Positions 24,498 to 31,360 of a DNA stretch of 64,000 bases are shown here, one piece after another (position 1 is the first letter of the stretch; every line of letters begins with the position of its first letter). The DNA lies in contig JAVBLT010000002.1 of the NCBI GenBank assembly GCA_031553315.1, positions 62,001 to 126,000 on the forward strand, written 5' to 3'. The DNA comes from JAVBLT01 sp031553315 (GTDB lineage Bacteria > Verrucomicrobiota > Kiritimatiellia > RFP12 > DVOR01). A program made the translations under genes and the position numbers. The notes under the pieces are model-generated. The model searched no databases. It worked only from the letters and a program-made list of their open reading frames with translations, and was not told the DNA's origin.

Positions 24498-25196
24498 TCA
24501 GGCAAGCCCGACCTGGCGCAACAGCGCGGCGTCGGCCAACAGGGTTTCCGTGTCGCCGGCCGCAGCAAGCGTGCCGTTGCGCAATAGGATAGCACGAGAA
24601 CAGAGGGCGCGCGCAAGCTCAAAATCATGCGTGGCGATCCATTGCCCCACGGGCAGGCTTTGAAGGAGCGCAATCAGCGCCCGGCGACCCGGCGGGTCAA
24701 GCAAACTGGAGGGTTCGTCGAGCAGCAGGGTTTTGGGCTCGCAGGCCAGCACCGCCGCCAGCGCGGCACGGCGTTTCTCGCCTGCCGAAAGGTGCTGCGA
24801 GGCTCGCCGGGCAACCTTCTCAAGGCGGAACGAGGCGATCAGCGGCGCCAGGCGGGCCGCGATTTCGACCTCGCCGATACCTCTGTTTCGCAGGCCGAAG
24901 GCGAGGTCGTCGTAAACCGTGGCGCAAAAAAGCTGGGATTCCGGATTTTGGAAGACGAATCCCAGGCGTTGGCGAATCAGCGGGAGCGTTTTCTTCTCAA
25001 GCCGGGCATCGCCCACCTCGACCCAGCCCGCCGTCAGCGGCACCAACCCCGCCAGTGCGAGCATCAGCGTGGTCTTTCCCGCGCCGTTGGCGCCCAGCAC
25101 CGCCACGCGTTCCCCTTCCGCGCAGGAAAAGGAAAGGCCGTTGAGTGCGCAATGGCCGTTGGGGTAGGAAACGCTCGCCTGATGGAGTTGAATCAC
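24498..25196 (-). CDS. Nickel ECF-type ABC transporter ATPase (NikO/LarO)
   Basis: 232 residues from a GTG at 25196 that overlaps the nikQ stop (GTGA). Walker A is GANGAGKTT, the Q-loop FVFQNPESQLF, the signature LSAGEKRR, Walker B TLLLDEPSSL and the H-loop ATHDFEL. This is the CbiO/NikO/EcfA type. It powers uptake through the adjacent NikQ and NikMN proteins. The metal is inferred as nickel from the larB, larC and larE neighbours; the family also moves cobalt. Confidence 0.9.
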   Translation of the reverse strand: MIQLHQASVSYPNGHCALNGLSFSCAEGERVAVLGANGAGKTTLMLALAGLVPLTAGWVEVGDARLEKKTLPLIRQRLGFVFQNPESQLFCATVYDDLAFGLRNRGIGEVEIAARLAPLIASFRLEKVARRASQHLSAGEKRRAALAAVLACEPKTLLLDEPSSLLDPPGRRALIALLQSLPVGQWIATHDFELARALCSRAILLRNGTLAAAGDTETLLADAALLRQVGLA

Positions 25197-25993
25197 AAAA
25201 ACCACGCTCCCGCCTCACGGCTGATGTTCACGCAGCGCAAAACCGCGAAAAGAAAAATCCAGGCGCCGCCCCGCGCCCAATCCGCACGCGACGAAACCGG
25301 AAGCGGCGAACAGAGGTGAAAGAGCGCCCCGGTGCCGGCATCGGCCGACCGGAGGATCATCGCCGAGGAAACGCGGTCGGCGCGGTCGAAGCTCCGCAGG
25401 GTCAAATGGCCGGCGAAGGGGCCGATGTCGCGCAAGGCCACGCCCTTGACGCCCGGTGCGCGAAGGCGGTAGGCGTTGAACAGGCGAACCGTCTCGGCGA
25501 AAAACAGGTCGATGTAGCGGGCGATCAACAAAAACACGGCCACAAAAACCCCCGGCACGCGAAACCGCGCCAAAACAGCTCCCAGCCTCGGCAAGGGCAC
25601 CCGGCACGCCAGCACATACGCCGCCCCCACGCACAGGCATCCCTTGAGCAGCAGGCTCAAAAACAAAACCCATCCCTCCGAGACCGGAAAAGAGCCGACC
25701 GTAACGTGCGGCGCCGGGCGGAGCCAGATTCCCGGAAGCCCCGCGAAAAGCAAAAAGGGAAGCGCCGGCGCCACGCGCCGCGCCAACCGGTTGAAGGGAA
25801 TTCCGCCGCGCACGATGCCGACCAGCGGGTAGATGGAAAAAGGAACGAGCGCACTGAGCGCACCGGGCGGAAACGAAACCACCGCGACCAAATAGGCGAG
25901 CGTCACCGCGAGGCAGACGTCGGGCGGGGCGTCGGGGGCGGACGCCGAGAGGCGCGTGAGGCCGCACACGGTTTCGCGGGGCGAAGCGCTCAC
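25193..25993 (-). CDS. Nickel ECF-type transporter transmembrane subunit (NikQ/CbiQ family)
   Basis: 266 residues from a GTG at 25993 that overlaps the nikMN stop; another in-frame GTG at 26032 is less likely. It has several hydrophobic helices (VCLAVTLAYLVAVVSF, FLLIARYIDLFFAETV) and the cytoplasmic coupling region with YRLRAPG followed by RSFDRADRVSSAMILR, matching the EcfT/CbiQ double signature that contacts the ATPase. It links the substrate-binding NikMN to NikO. Confidence 0.88.
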   Translation of the reverse strand: MSASPRETVCGLTRLSASAPDAPPDVCLAVTLAYLVAVVSFPPGALSALVPFSIYPLVGIVRGGIPFNRLARRVAPALPFLLFAGLPGIWLRPAPHVTVGSFPVSEGWVLFLSLLLKGCLCVGAAYVLACRVPLPRLGAVLARFRVPGVFVAVFLLIARYIDLFFAETVRLFNAYRLRAPGVKGVALRDIGPFAGHLTLRSFDRADRVSSAMILRSADAGTGALFHLCSPLPVSSRADWARGGAWIFLFAVLRCVNISREAGAWFL

Positions 25994-26910
25994 GCGGGCC
26001 GCCGTTTCAGGCAAAAGGCGAGACCCGCGCACAGGGTCAGCGTGGCGATGCCGCCAATCAGCCCGGCGCCGGCGGTTTCATAATCGGGCATGGGCGCGGC
26101 ATAGGGCGATTGTTCTTCGGGGGCGGCCTCTCCCGCCACGCGCTCGACCGACCATTCGAGGCCATCGGGTTTTTCCGAGGCAAAAGGGGCAAGGCAAACA
26201 ACCGTCGCGATCGCCGCCAGCGCCAGCACCGCACACAGGGCGCCAAGCGGCGAGACGCCTTTCGGCGCATCCGCGTGCGTGAGCGCATCGGGGCGATTGC
26301 GGTAAATAAAACCGAGCACCGATGCGGTAATCGCTCCTTCCAGAAGGCCGATGAGGAGGTGAATCGGCTGCATCGTGGCCAAAAACGCCGCGAAAGGCAG
26401 CGCGGTCACGCCGGAAAGGGTGGTTTCCAGCACCACACCGAGCGATCCGCACTGGAGGCTGAACACTGAGGCGAGCATCACGGCCAGCGTCAGGCGGCGC
26501 GGGGTAAAAGCCGTGAGCATGGGTCTGAGAATCAGCGCATCGGCGACGAAACATCCCCAAAAACCCATGTTGACGATGTTGCAACCGAGCGCCAGCAGGC
26601 CGCCGTCGCCGAAGAGCAGCGCCTGAAGGACCAGAATCGCGGCGAGGGTGATGAACGCGGCGGAGGGCCCCAGCAGCATCGTCAGGAGCACAGCGCCGCC
26701 GATATGCCCGCTTGCGCCGGTATGGGCGATGGGAATGTTGATCATCTGCGCGGCAAAAACCAATGCCCCCGAAACGCCCATCAAAGAAATACTTTTGAGA
26801 GAATCGCTTCCGTGCCGGAGTCGACGGGCGGCATACCCGGCGGCAAGAACAGCCACACCCCAAAGCGTGCCGCCAACCGCAGGCGAAACGAGTGCATCCG
26901 GCATATGCAT
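25990..26910 (-). CDS. Nickel-binding transporter component, NikM-NikN fusion
   Basis: 306 residues. It begins MHMPDAL; the free N-terminus and His2 of the MHxPD start are the metal ligands known for CbiM/NikM. Six or so helices follow with QMINIPIAHTGASGHIGGAVLL, the family core. After the CbiM part (to about residue 215) a C-terminal section with EKPDGLEWSVERV carries the PDGLE motif of the NikN/CbiN-type small subunit, so the M and N subunits are fused. GGAG lies before the start, two bases after larC. Confidence 0.92.
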   Translation of the reverse strand: MHMPDALVSPAVGGTLWGVAVLAAGYAARRLRHGSDSLKSISLMGVSGALVFAAQMINIPIAHTGASGHIGGAVLLTMLLGPSAAFITLAAILVLQALLFGDGGLLALGCNIVNMGFWGCFVADALILRPMLTAFTPRRLTLAVMLASVFSLQCGSLGVVLETTLSGVTALPFAAFLATMQPIHLLIGLLEGAITASVLGFIYRNRPDALTHADAPKGVSPLGALCAVLALAAIATVVCLAPFASEKPDGLEWSVERVAGEAAPEEQSPYAAPMPDYETAGAGLIGGIATLTLCAGLAFCLKRRPA

Positions 26911-26912
26911 GA

Positions 26913-28079
26913 TTATCTCTCCCCTGCCGTGGCGGCTTCAAGAATCAATGTTTCGGCGGCTTCCCAGCCGATTCCCTGCGCGGCCGCCAAAGCCCGAACA
27001 GAATCGGCTTCGGGCTTAACCCGCAATTGCGTGATCTTGACCTTAGCCAGAAAACCATTGGGAAGCGTCACCTCGCGAATCTCGCGTGGCAACACCGTGC
27101 GCTCCACCCGATAACGCCGCAGACCAATCGCGGTTGTTTCACGAAGCAGAAGCGTCTCCAGCCGAGGGAGGTGCGCCGCGTCGGCAATCACGCGGAGCAG
27201 CCAGCCGGGGCGCCCTTTCTTCATCACCAGCGGCGAGGCCGAGGCGTCGCGCGCTCCGGCGGCCATCAGCGACTCGACCGCATAGGCGAGCTGTTCGCCG
27301 GTGCAATCGTCGAGATTGGTTTCCACGACCCAGACCGATTCCTTTTCGGGCGCGGTTTCGGGGCGAATCAACATGGCGCGGAGCACGTTGGGCGCTTTGA
27401 AGGTGCGTTTTCCCGCGCCGATGCCCACGCGTTCGATGGTAAAACGCTCCGGCAGGGCGGGTCGCGTGCGCAGTGCGGCGGCGATGGCGGCGCCGGTCGG
27501 GGTGATTTTTTCACCCGGTTCATCGGTTATGCACACCGGAAGCCCGTGCGAGCGGATGATGTTCGCGGTGGCGGGTACGGGCACGGGAAGCAAACCGTGC
27601 TGACACATCACATGGCCGCAACCTTCGCGAAGCGTGGAGATCACCACGCCGCCGGGCGCGAGATCGTCGATGCAGACCGCGACGGCCACGATATCGACAA
27701 TCGAATCAATCGCGCCCACTTCATGGAAATGCACCTCCTCAACCGGCTGGCCGTGCGCCTGCGCTTCGGCCTCGGCCACGATTTGAAATATCCGTTTCGC
27801 AAGCGCTTTCGCCTCCGGAGAGGCATTGGCCGAATCAATAACCGGAAAAATATCCGACAGGCCGCGATGGTGGTGATGAGGGTGATCGTGCAGGCGCACA
27901 TCGAAATCGCAGGCGTCGATTCCCTGCGCGTTGACGCGGGAAATTTTAACGGAGTAACCCGCGAGGTTCAGGCTTTCAAGTGCGCGGGTCACTTTTTCGC
28001 GGCTTGCGCCCAGATCCAGCAGCGCGGCGACCGCCATATCGCCGCTGATTCCCGAAAGGCATTCCAAATAAAGCATCAT
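26913..28079 (-). CDS. larC: LarC, nickel-pincer cofactor nickel-inserting cyclometallase
   Basis: 388 residues from the ATG at 28079, which overlaps the larB stop (ATGA). It begins MMLYLECLSGISGDMAVAALLDLG, the usual LarC start, and has a His-rich stretch near residue 60 (HDHPHHHHRG) followed by AEAEAHGQPVEEVHFHEVGAIDS. LarC inserts Ni(II) between the two sulfurs and pyridine carbon in a CTP-dependent step. In L. plantarum it is made from larC1 and larC2 by a programmed frameshift; here it is one uninterrupted frame. Confidence 0.93.
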   Translation of the reverse strand: MMLYLECLSGISGDMAVAALLDLGASREKVTRALESLNLAGYSVKISRVNAQGIDACDFDVRLHDHPHHHHRGLSDIFPVIDSANASPEAKALAKRIFQIVAEAEAQAHGQPVEEVHFHEVGAIDSIVDIVAVAVCIDDLAPGGVVISTLREGCGHVMCQHGLLPVPVPATANIIRSHGLPVCITDEPGEKITPTGAAIAAALRTRPALPERFTIERVGIGAGKRTFKAPNVLRAMLIRPETAPEKESVWVVETNLDDCTGEQLAYAVESLMAAGARDASASPLVMKKGRPGWLLRVIADAAHLPRLETLLLRETTAIGLRRYRVERTVLPREIREVTLPNGFLAKVKITQLRVKPEADSVRALAAAQGIGWEAAETLILEAATAGER

Positions 28080-28822
28080 TCGCAGATTCGCTTTCCGTTG
28101 ATTTGCGCGGCGAGGTAGCCGGCGCCGAAACCGTTGTCGATATTCACCACGGCCATTCCCGCCGCGCAGGAGTTGAGCATGGTCAGCAGCGGCGCCAGGC
28201 CGTTGAACGACGCACCGTACCCGACCGAGGTCGGCAGGCCGACGACCGGGCAATCCACCAGCCCCGCCACCACGCTCCCCAGCGCTCCCTCCATACCGGC
28301 CGCCGCAATCACGCAGCGCGCCTTGCGCAATGCCGGAATCTGCGCCAGCAACCGGTGGATTCCCGCCACGCCCACATCGTAAATCCGGGTGACGTTCGCG
28401 CCGTAAAATTCAGCCGTCTGGGCGGCTTCTTCCGCGACCGGCAAATCCGACGTGCCCGCCGCGCACACAGCCACGCATCCTTCGCGGGCAAGCGGTTCGC
28501 GTTCCACGCGGATCAGGCGGGAGAGCGAATCGTAAACCGCTTCGGGGGCAACCGCCCGCACCCGCTCGAATTGTTCCGGCGCCGCCCGCGTGCCCAGCAC
28601 ATTTTTGGAGACCGCGCACAACCGTTCGAAAATCGCCGCCAGGTGCGCATCGGCCTTTCCCGCGCAAAACACCACCTCTCCCCTACCCGAACGCAGCGTG
28701 CGGTGATGGTCGAGCTTGGCGAAACCCAAATCCTCATACGGCAAATCGCGAAGCAGGGCTTCCGCGGCCGAGAGCGACATCGTTCCCTTTTGGACCTGTT
28801 CGAGAATTGAGCGTGTATCCAT
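28076..28822 (-). CDS. larB: LarB, pyridinium-3,5-bisdicarboxylate mononucleotide synthase
   Basis: 248 residues from the ATG at 28822, two bases after the upstream stop; an in-frame ATG at 28837 inside the upstream gene would add five residues. The C-terminal half is the AIR-carboxylase-like (PurE-like) domain: AAGTSDLPVAEEAA, DVGVAGIHRLL, VIAAAGMEGALGSVVAGLV, GLPTSVGYGASFNGL and VVNIDNGFGAGYLAA. LarB carboxylates C5 of nicotinic acid adenine dinucleotide and releases AMP, the first step to the nickel-pincer cofactor. Confidence 0.94.
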   Translation of the reverse strand: MDTRSILEQVQKGTMSLSAAEALLRDLPYEDLGFAKLDHHRTLRSGRGEVVFCAGKADAHLAAIFERLCAVSKNVLGTRAAPEQFERVRAVAPEAVYDSLSRLIRVEREPLAREGCVAVCAAGTSDLPVAEEAAQTAEFYGANVTRIYDVGVAGIHRLLAQIPALRKARCVIAAAGMEGALGSVVAGLVDCPVVGLPTSVGYGASFNGLAPLLTMLNSCAAGMAVVNIDNGFGAGYLAAQINGKRICE

Positions 28823-28824
28823 AG

Positions 28825-30342
28825 CTAAAAAGCCCATTCGGTCGCGGAGGGCGGCGGCGGTTGATCTTTTGGTTTGAAATAGACATCGGGGTCGAGCGCG
28901 GTGTCTTGATTCGGAACCGCCTTCACCCGAATGGCGCGAACCGGCCGGGTCGGGCAGGCATATTCACAGCTTCCGCAACCGATGCAGAGGTCTTCGTTGA
29001 CCACCGGGCTGGCCACGCCGTTGCCGCGCATTTCCATTCGAAGCGCGCCGGTCGGGCAATGCTCGGCACAGGCGCCGCACGCGGTGCCGTCGGTATAAGT
29101 CACGCACGCGGAGAGTGTAAACTCCGCGAGGCCGATTCGGCGAAGTTTTTTCTCCTTTTCTCCCAGGCGCGGCAACGCGCCGGTCGGGCAAACCTGGGTG
29201 CAGGCCGTGCAGTTGAATTCGCACATGCCCGTGTCAAACTCCAGGTGAACCAGCCCTTTTTTACCCGCCGGGCGAAGCACGTTCCCCACGCAGTGCGCCA
29301 CGCAGAGCTGGCATCCCGTGCAGGTGCGCCGGAAGCGTTCCCATGAGCCCGCGCCGGGAGGGAGGATCAAATCCTGCGGGTTCTCGAGCGGGCGGACGAA
29401 CGTCGCGCCCACGCCGAGCGCAAAAGCCCCTGTGGCGGCAAAGGTGTGTTTCAGCATTTCACGGCGGGTCAGGTCTTCGTCGGCAGGCGGCGTTTCGCGT
29501 TTGACCGCCTTCTTCGCGGCGAATCCATAGCCGATGGCATCGAAGCGGCACGCGGGAAGACAGTTCATGCAGCGCACGCAACGCTCCTGATCGACCATTC
29601 GCTCCTCCACGCTGATGCATCCCGTGGGGCAGGCCTTGGCGCACTGCCCGCACCCCACGCACGCCTCAGTCATCCGAATCGCCGCGGGGCTCCATTTCGA
29701 ACAAAGCCCCAGCACCGTGCCGACCGGGCAAAGCGCCGTGCAAAAAAAACGCGGGCGCCAAAACGTCAGGAGCGCCAGAACCGCCAAAAAGGCCAACGCG
29801 GGCACCAGTGCAATCAGCCAATCAGGCTGCACAGGCACCGGGGAATCGGTCAGAAGGTTGTTCAACCGGGTATACACAGGATTGAAAACGCCTCCGGCAA
29901 TCGAGCCGAAGACCGAGTATGGGTCAATCAATCCCCATACCACGACCAAACCCGAGTAGAGGATCCAGGAGGATCCGATGAAAAGACCGGCAAACGCTCC
30001 GGCGGCAACCATGTAGCGCATCGACATGAGGTTGGGCTGAGGCGCGGATTTCCGCCGCGTGACCCACTGAACGGCATCCTGCAGAATGCCCAGCGGACAC
30101 ATCACCGCGCAGTAAACGCGCCCGAAAAGCGCCGCGGAGAGGAGCGCTGCGGCGATCGCCAGAAACGCTCCGCCGAAGGTTCCCGCCGCAATGCGCGCCG
30201 CCTGAGCCCCCAGCTGCGTGGCCGGCCAAAGCGCCGCCACGCGCGAACTGATGCCGAAAGCCGTCAGAGCCAAGACAAAGGAACACGCCGCAAGGCTCAT
30301 GCGCAGAATGCGCCAGCCGTGTCTTTTCAGCCGATTTTTCAT
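28825..30342 (-). CDS. Membrane polyferredoxin (NapH-like) with internal twin-arginine segment
   Basis: 505 residues from the ATG at 30342, one base after the DUF362 stop; an in-frame TTG at 30363 is less likely. The N-terminal 220 residues hold about five membrane helices and two NapH-type CxxxCP motifs (YCAVMCPLG, FFCTALCPVG). Two [4Fe-4S] motifs follow (CVGCGQCAKACP, CVRCMNCLPAC). At residues 292-316 there is TRREMLKHTFAATGAF, a twin-arginine motif before a hydrophobic stretch, in the middle of the protein. Beyond it are four more cluster motifs (CTGCQLCVAHC, CTACTQVCP, CGACAEHCP, CIGCGSCEYACP). This looks like a NapH-like membrane part joined to an exported polyferredoxin that passes electrons across the membrane. 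Redox partner inferred to be the adjacent DUF362 protein. Confidence 0.85.
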   Translation of the reverse strand: MKNRLKRHGWRILRMSLAACSFVLALTAFGISSRVAALWPATQLGAQAARIAAGTFGGAFLAIAAALLSAALFGRVYCAVMCPLGILQDAVQWVTRRKSAPQPNLMSMRYMVAAGAFAGLFIGSSWILYSGLVVVWGLIDPYSVFGSIAGGVFNPVYTRLNNLLTDSPVPVQPDWLIALVPALAFLAVLALLTFWRPRFFCTALCPVGTVLGLCSKWSPAAIRMTEACVGCGQCAKACPTGCISVEERMVDQERCVRCMNCLPACRFDAIGYGFAAKKAVKRETPPADEDLTRREMLKHTFAATGAFALGVGATFVRPLENPQDLILPPGAGSWERFRRTCTGCQLCVAHCVGNVLRPAGKKGLVHLEFDTGMCEFNCTACTQVCPTGALPRLGEKEKKLRRIGLAEFTLSACVTYTDGTACGACAEHCPTGALRMEMRGNGVASPVVNEDLCIGCGSCEYACPTRPVRAIRVKAVPNQDTALDPDVYFKPKDQPPPPSATEWAF

Positions 30343-30343
30343 G

Positions 30344-31237
30344 TTAGACGGTGATGCGCTCAATCTTCAGCTTTGAAATATCGGCCGTGCCGAGCTTGAG
30401 CTCCTCACCGTAAGCGATATACGCCATCTCCGAAACGGGAAAGCCGATGACTGCCGCGCCCAGCACGTCGGCGGCGACGGGGTCGCGGGAAAGAATCAGG
30501 TATTTCCTGAGCGCGACATCGTTTTTGGAGACGCCGCGGGGGCCGTTGGCCGTCATGACCCGGTAAGCGTCGAGCACGTTCAGGTCGGGCTTGCGGTAGA
30601 GCACGGAATCGGCGATGGAGCGGTTGAGGTCATTGCGGTGCATCCAGCCGCGATCCCACACAAGGCCCATGTAATTCTTCATGCAGGCGGTCATTTTCGT
30701 GCCGCTGTGATGCTTGAGAACCGGCACGTTGATGTAGACGTCGGCATCGATCACCGGTTTGAAGATTTTGGCCTTCTTCATCTTCACCGCCTGGGGGCGC
30801 TCGACCTCCACATAATCGCTCTGGGAATCGGCGGAAAGGATTTTGCCGCCGGCCTTTTCGACGGCGTCTTTAATGCCGCTGTTCGCGTAGCACTTCGCCC
30901 AGGCGTTGCAGGTATGGTCGAAAACGATCACCTCGGCCGCGCCGGCGGCCACGCATTGTTTCACAATTTCGCCCACCAGGTCGGGATGGGTGTTTCCGGC
31001 CATTTCCGGCGGCTGATCCCAGCCGATGTTGGGCTTGACGACGACTTTCTGCCCCGGCTTCACAAAGGCTTTCATGCCGCCGAGCTTTTCAATCGCCAGG
31101 CGAAACATCTCAACGGGTTCTCCCCCGAGCGCGGCGACCACATCGGGCTCTTTCTTTTCATCGGCGGCCAGCACCGGCAGGGCGGCGGCAACCGCCGTAG
31201 CGGCGGCAGTCTGCTTCATAAAATCGCGTCTTTTCAT
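30344..31237 (-). CDS. Tat-signal DUF362 protein, first gene of the lar/nickel operon
   Basis: 297 residues from the ATG at 31237, six bases after GGAGG; an in-frame TTG at 31243 is less likely. The start MKRRDFMKQTAAATAVAAALPVLA is a clear Tat signal, so the protein should be exported folded. The body is DUF362: PGQKVVVKPNIGWDQPP, DADVYINVPVLKHHSGTKM, CMKNYMGLVWDRG and SRDPVAADVLGAAVIG. It has few cysteines and no CxxCxxC cluster motif of its own. Its place at the head of the operon that imports nickel and makes the nickel-pincer cofactor makes it a candidate user of that cofactor. DUF362 has no firmly known reaction, so this is inference. Confidence 0.86.
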   Translation of the reverse strand: MKRRDFMKQTAAATAVAAALPVLAADEKKEPDVVAALGGEPVEMFRLAIEKLGGMKAFVKPGQKVVVKPNIGWDQPPEMAGNTHPDLVGEIVKQCVAAGAAEVIVFDHTCNAWAKCYANSGIKDAVEKAGGKILSADSQSDYVEVERPQAVKMKKAKIFKPVIDADVYINVPVLKHHSGTKMTACMKNYMGLVWDRGWMHRNDLNRSIADSVLYRKPDLNVLDAYRVMTANGPRGVSKNDVALRKYLILSRDPVAADVLGAAVIGFPVSEMAYIAYGEELKLGTADISKLKIERITV

Positions 31238-31280
31238 AAACAACCTCCAGATGAGCGTAAACCAAGCGCATTTGCCGTTA

Positions 31281-31308
31281 TTGTTTCACGGATGCGCGCG
31301 CGAAACAA
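31281..31308. promoter_or_regulatory. 28-bp dyad at the lar/nickel operon promoter
   Basis: Perfect 7-bp arms TTGTTTC and GAAACAA are separated by 14 bases. On the minus strand the arms coincide with a weak promoter (TTGTTT-N17-AACAAT) about 45 bases upstream of the DUF362 start. The position suits an operator for the operon. The overall length is like that of nickel-responsive NikR sites, but the sequence is not the E. coli NikR site. Confidence 0.45.
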
Positions 31309-31310
31309 GC

Positions 31311-31337
31311 AAAAAAGCCCCGCGTTTCCGCAGGGCT
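31311..31337 (-). terminator. Rho-independent terminator of fusA
   Basis: On the minus strand a 9-bp stem with one mismatch (AGCCCTGCG / CGCGGGGCT) and a GAAA loop is followed by TTTTT. It lies 24 bases after the fusA stop and separates fusA from the lar/nickel operon. Confidence 0.88.
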
Positions 31338-31360
31338 TCCGTAAGGACGCATCGCCGGGG

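Noticed and set aside
28080..28253. N-terminal extension of LarC
   Set aside because: It would overlap larB heavily; the family start motif begins at the ATG at 28079.
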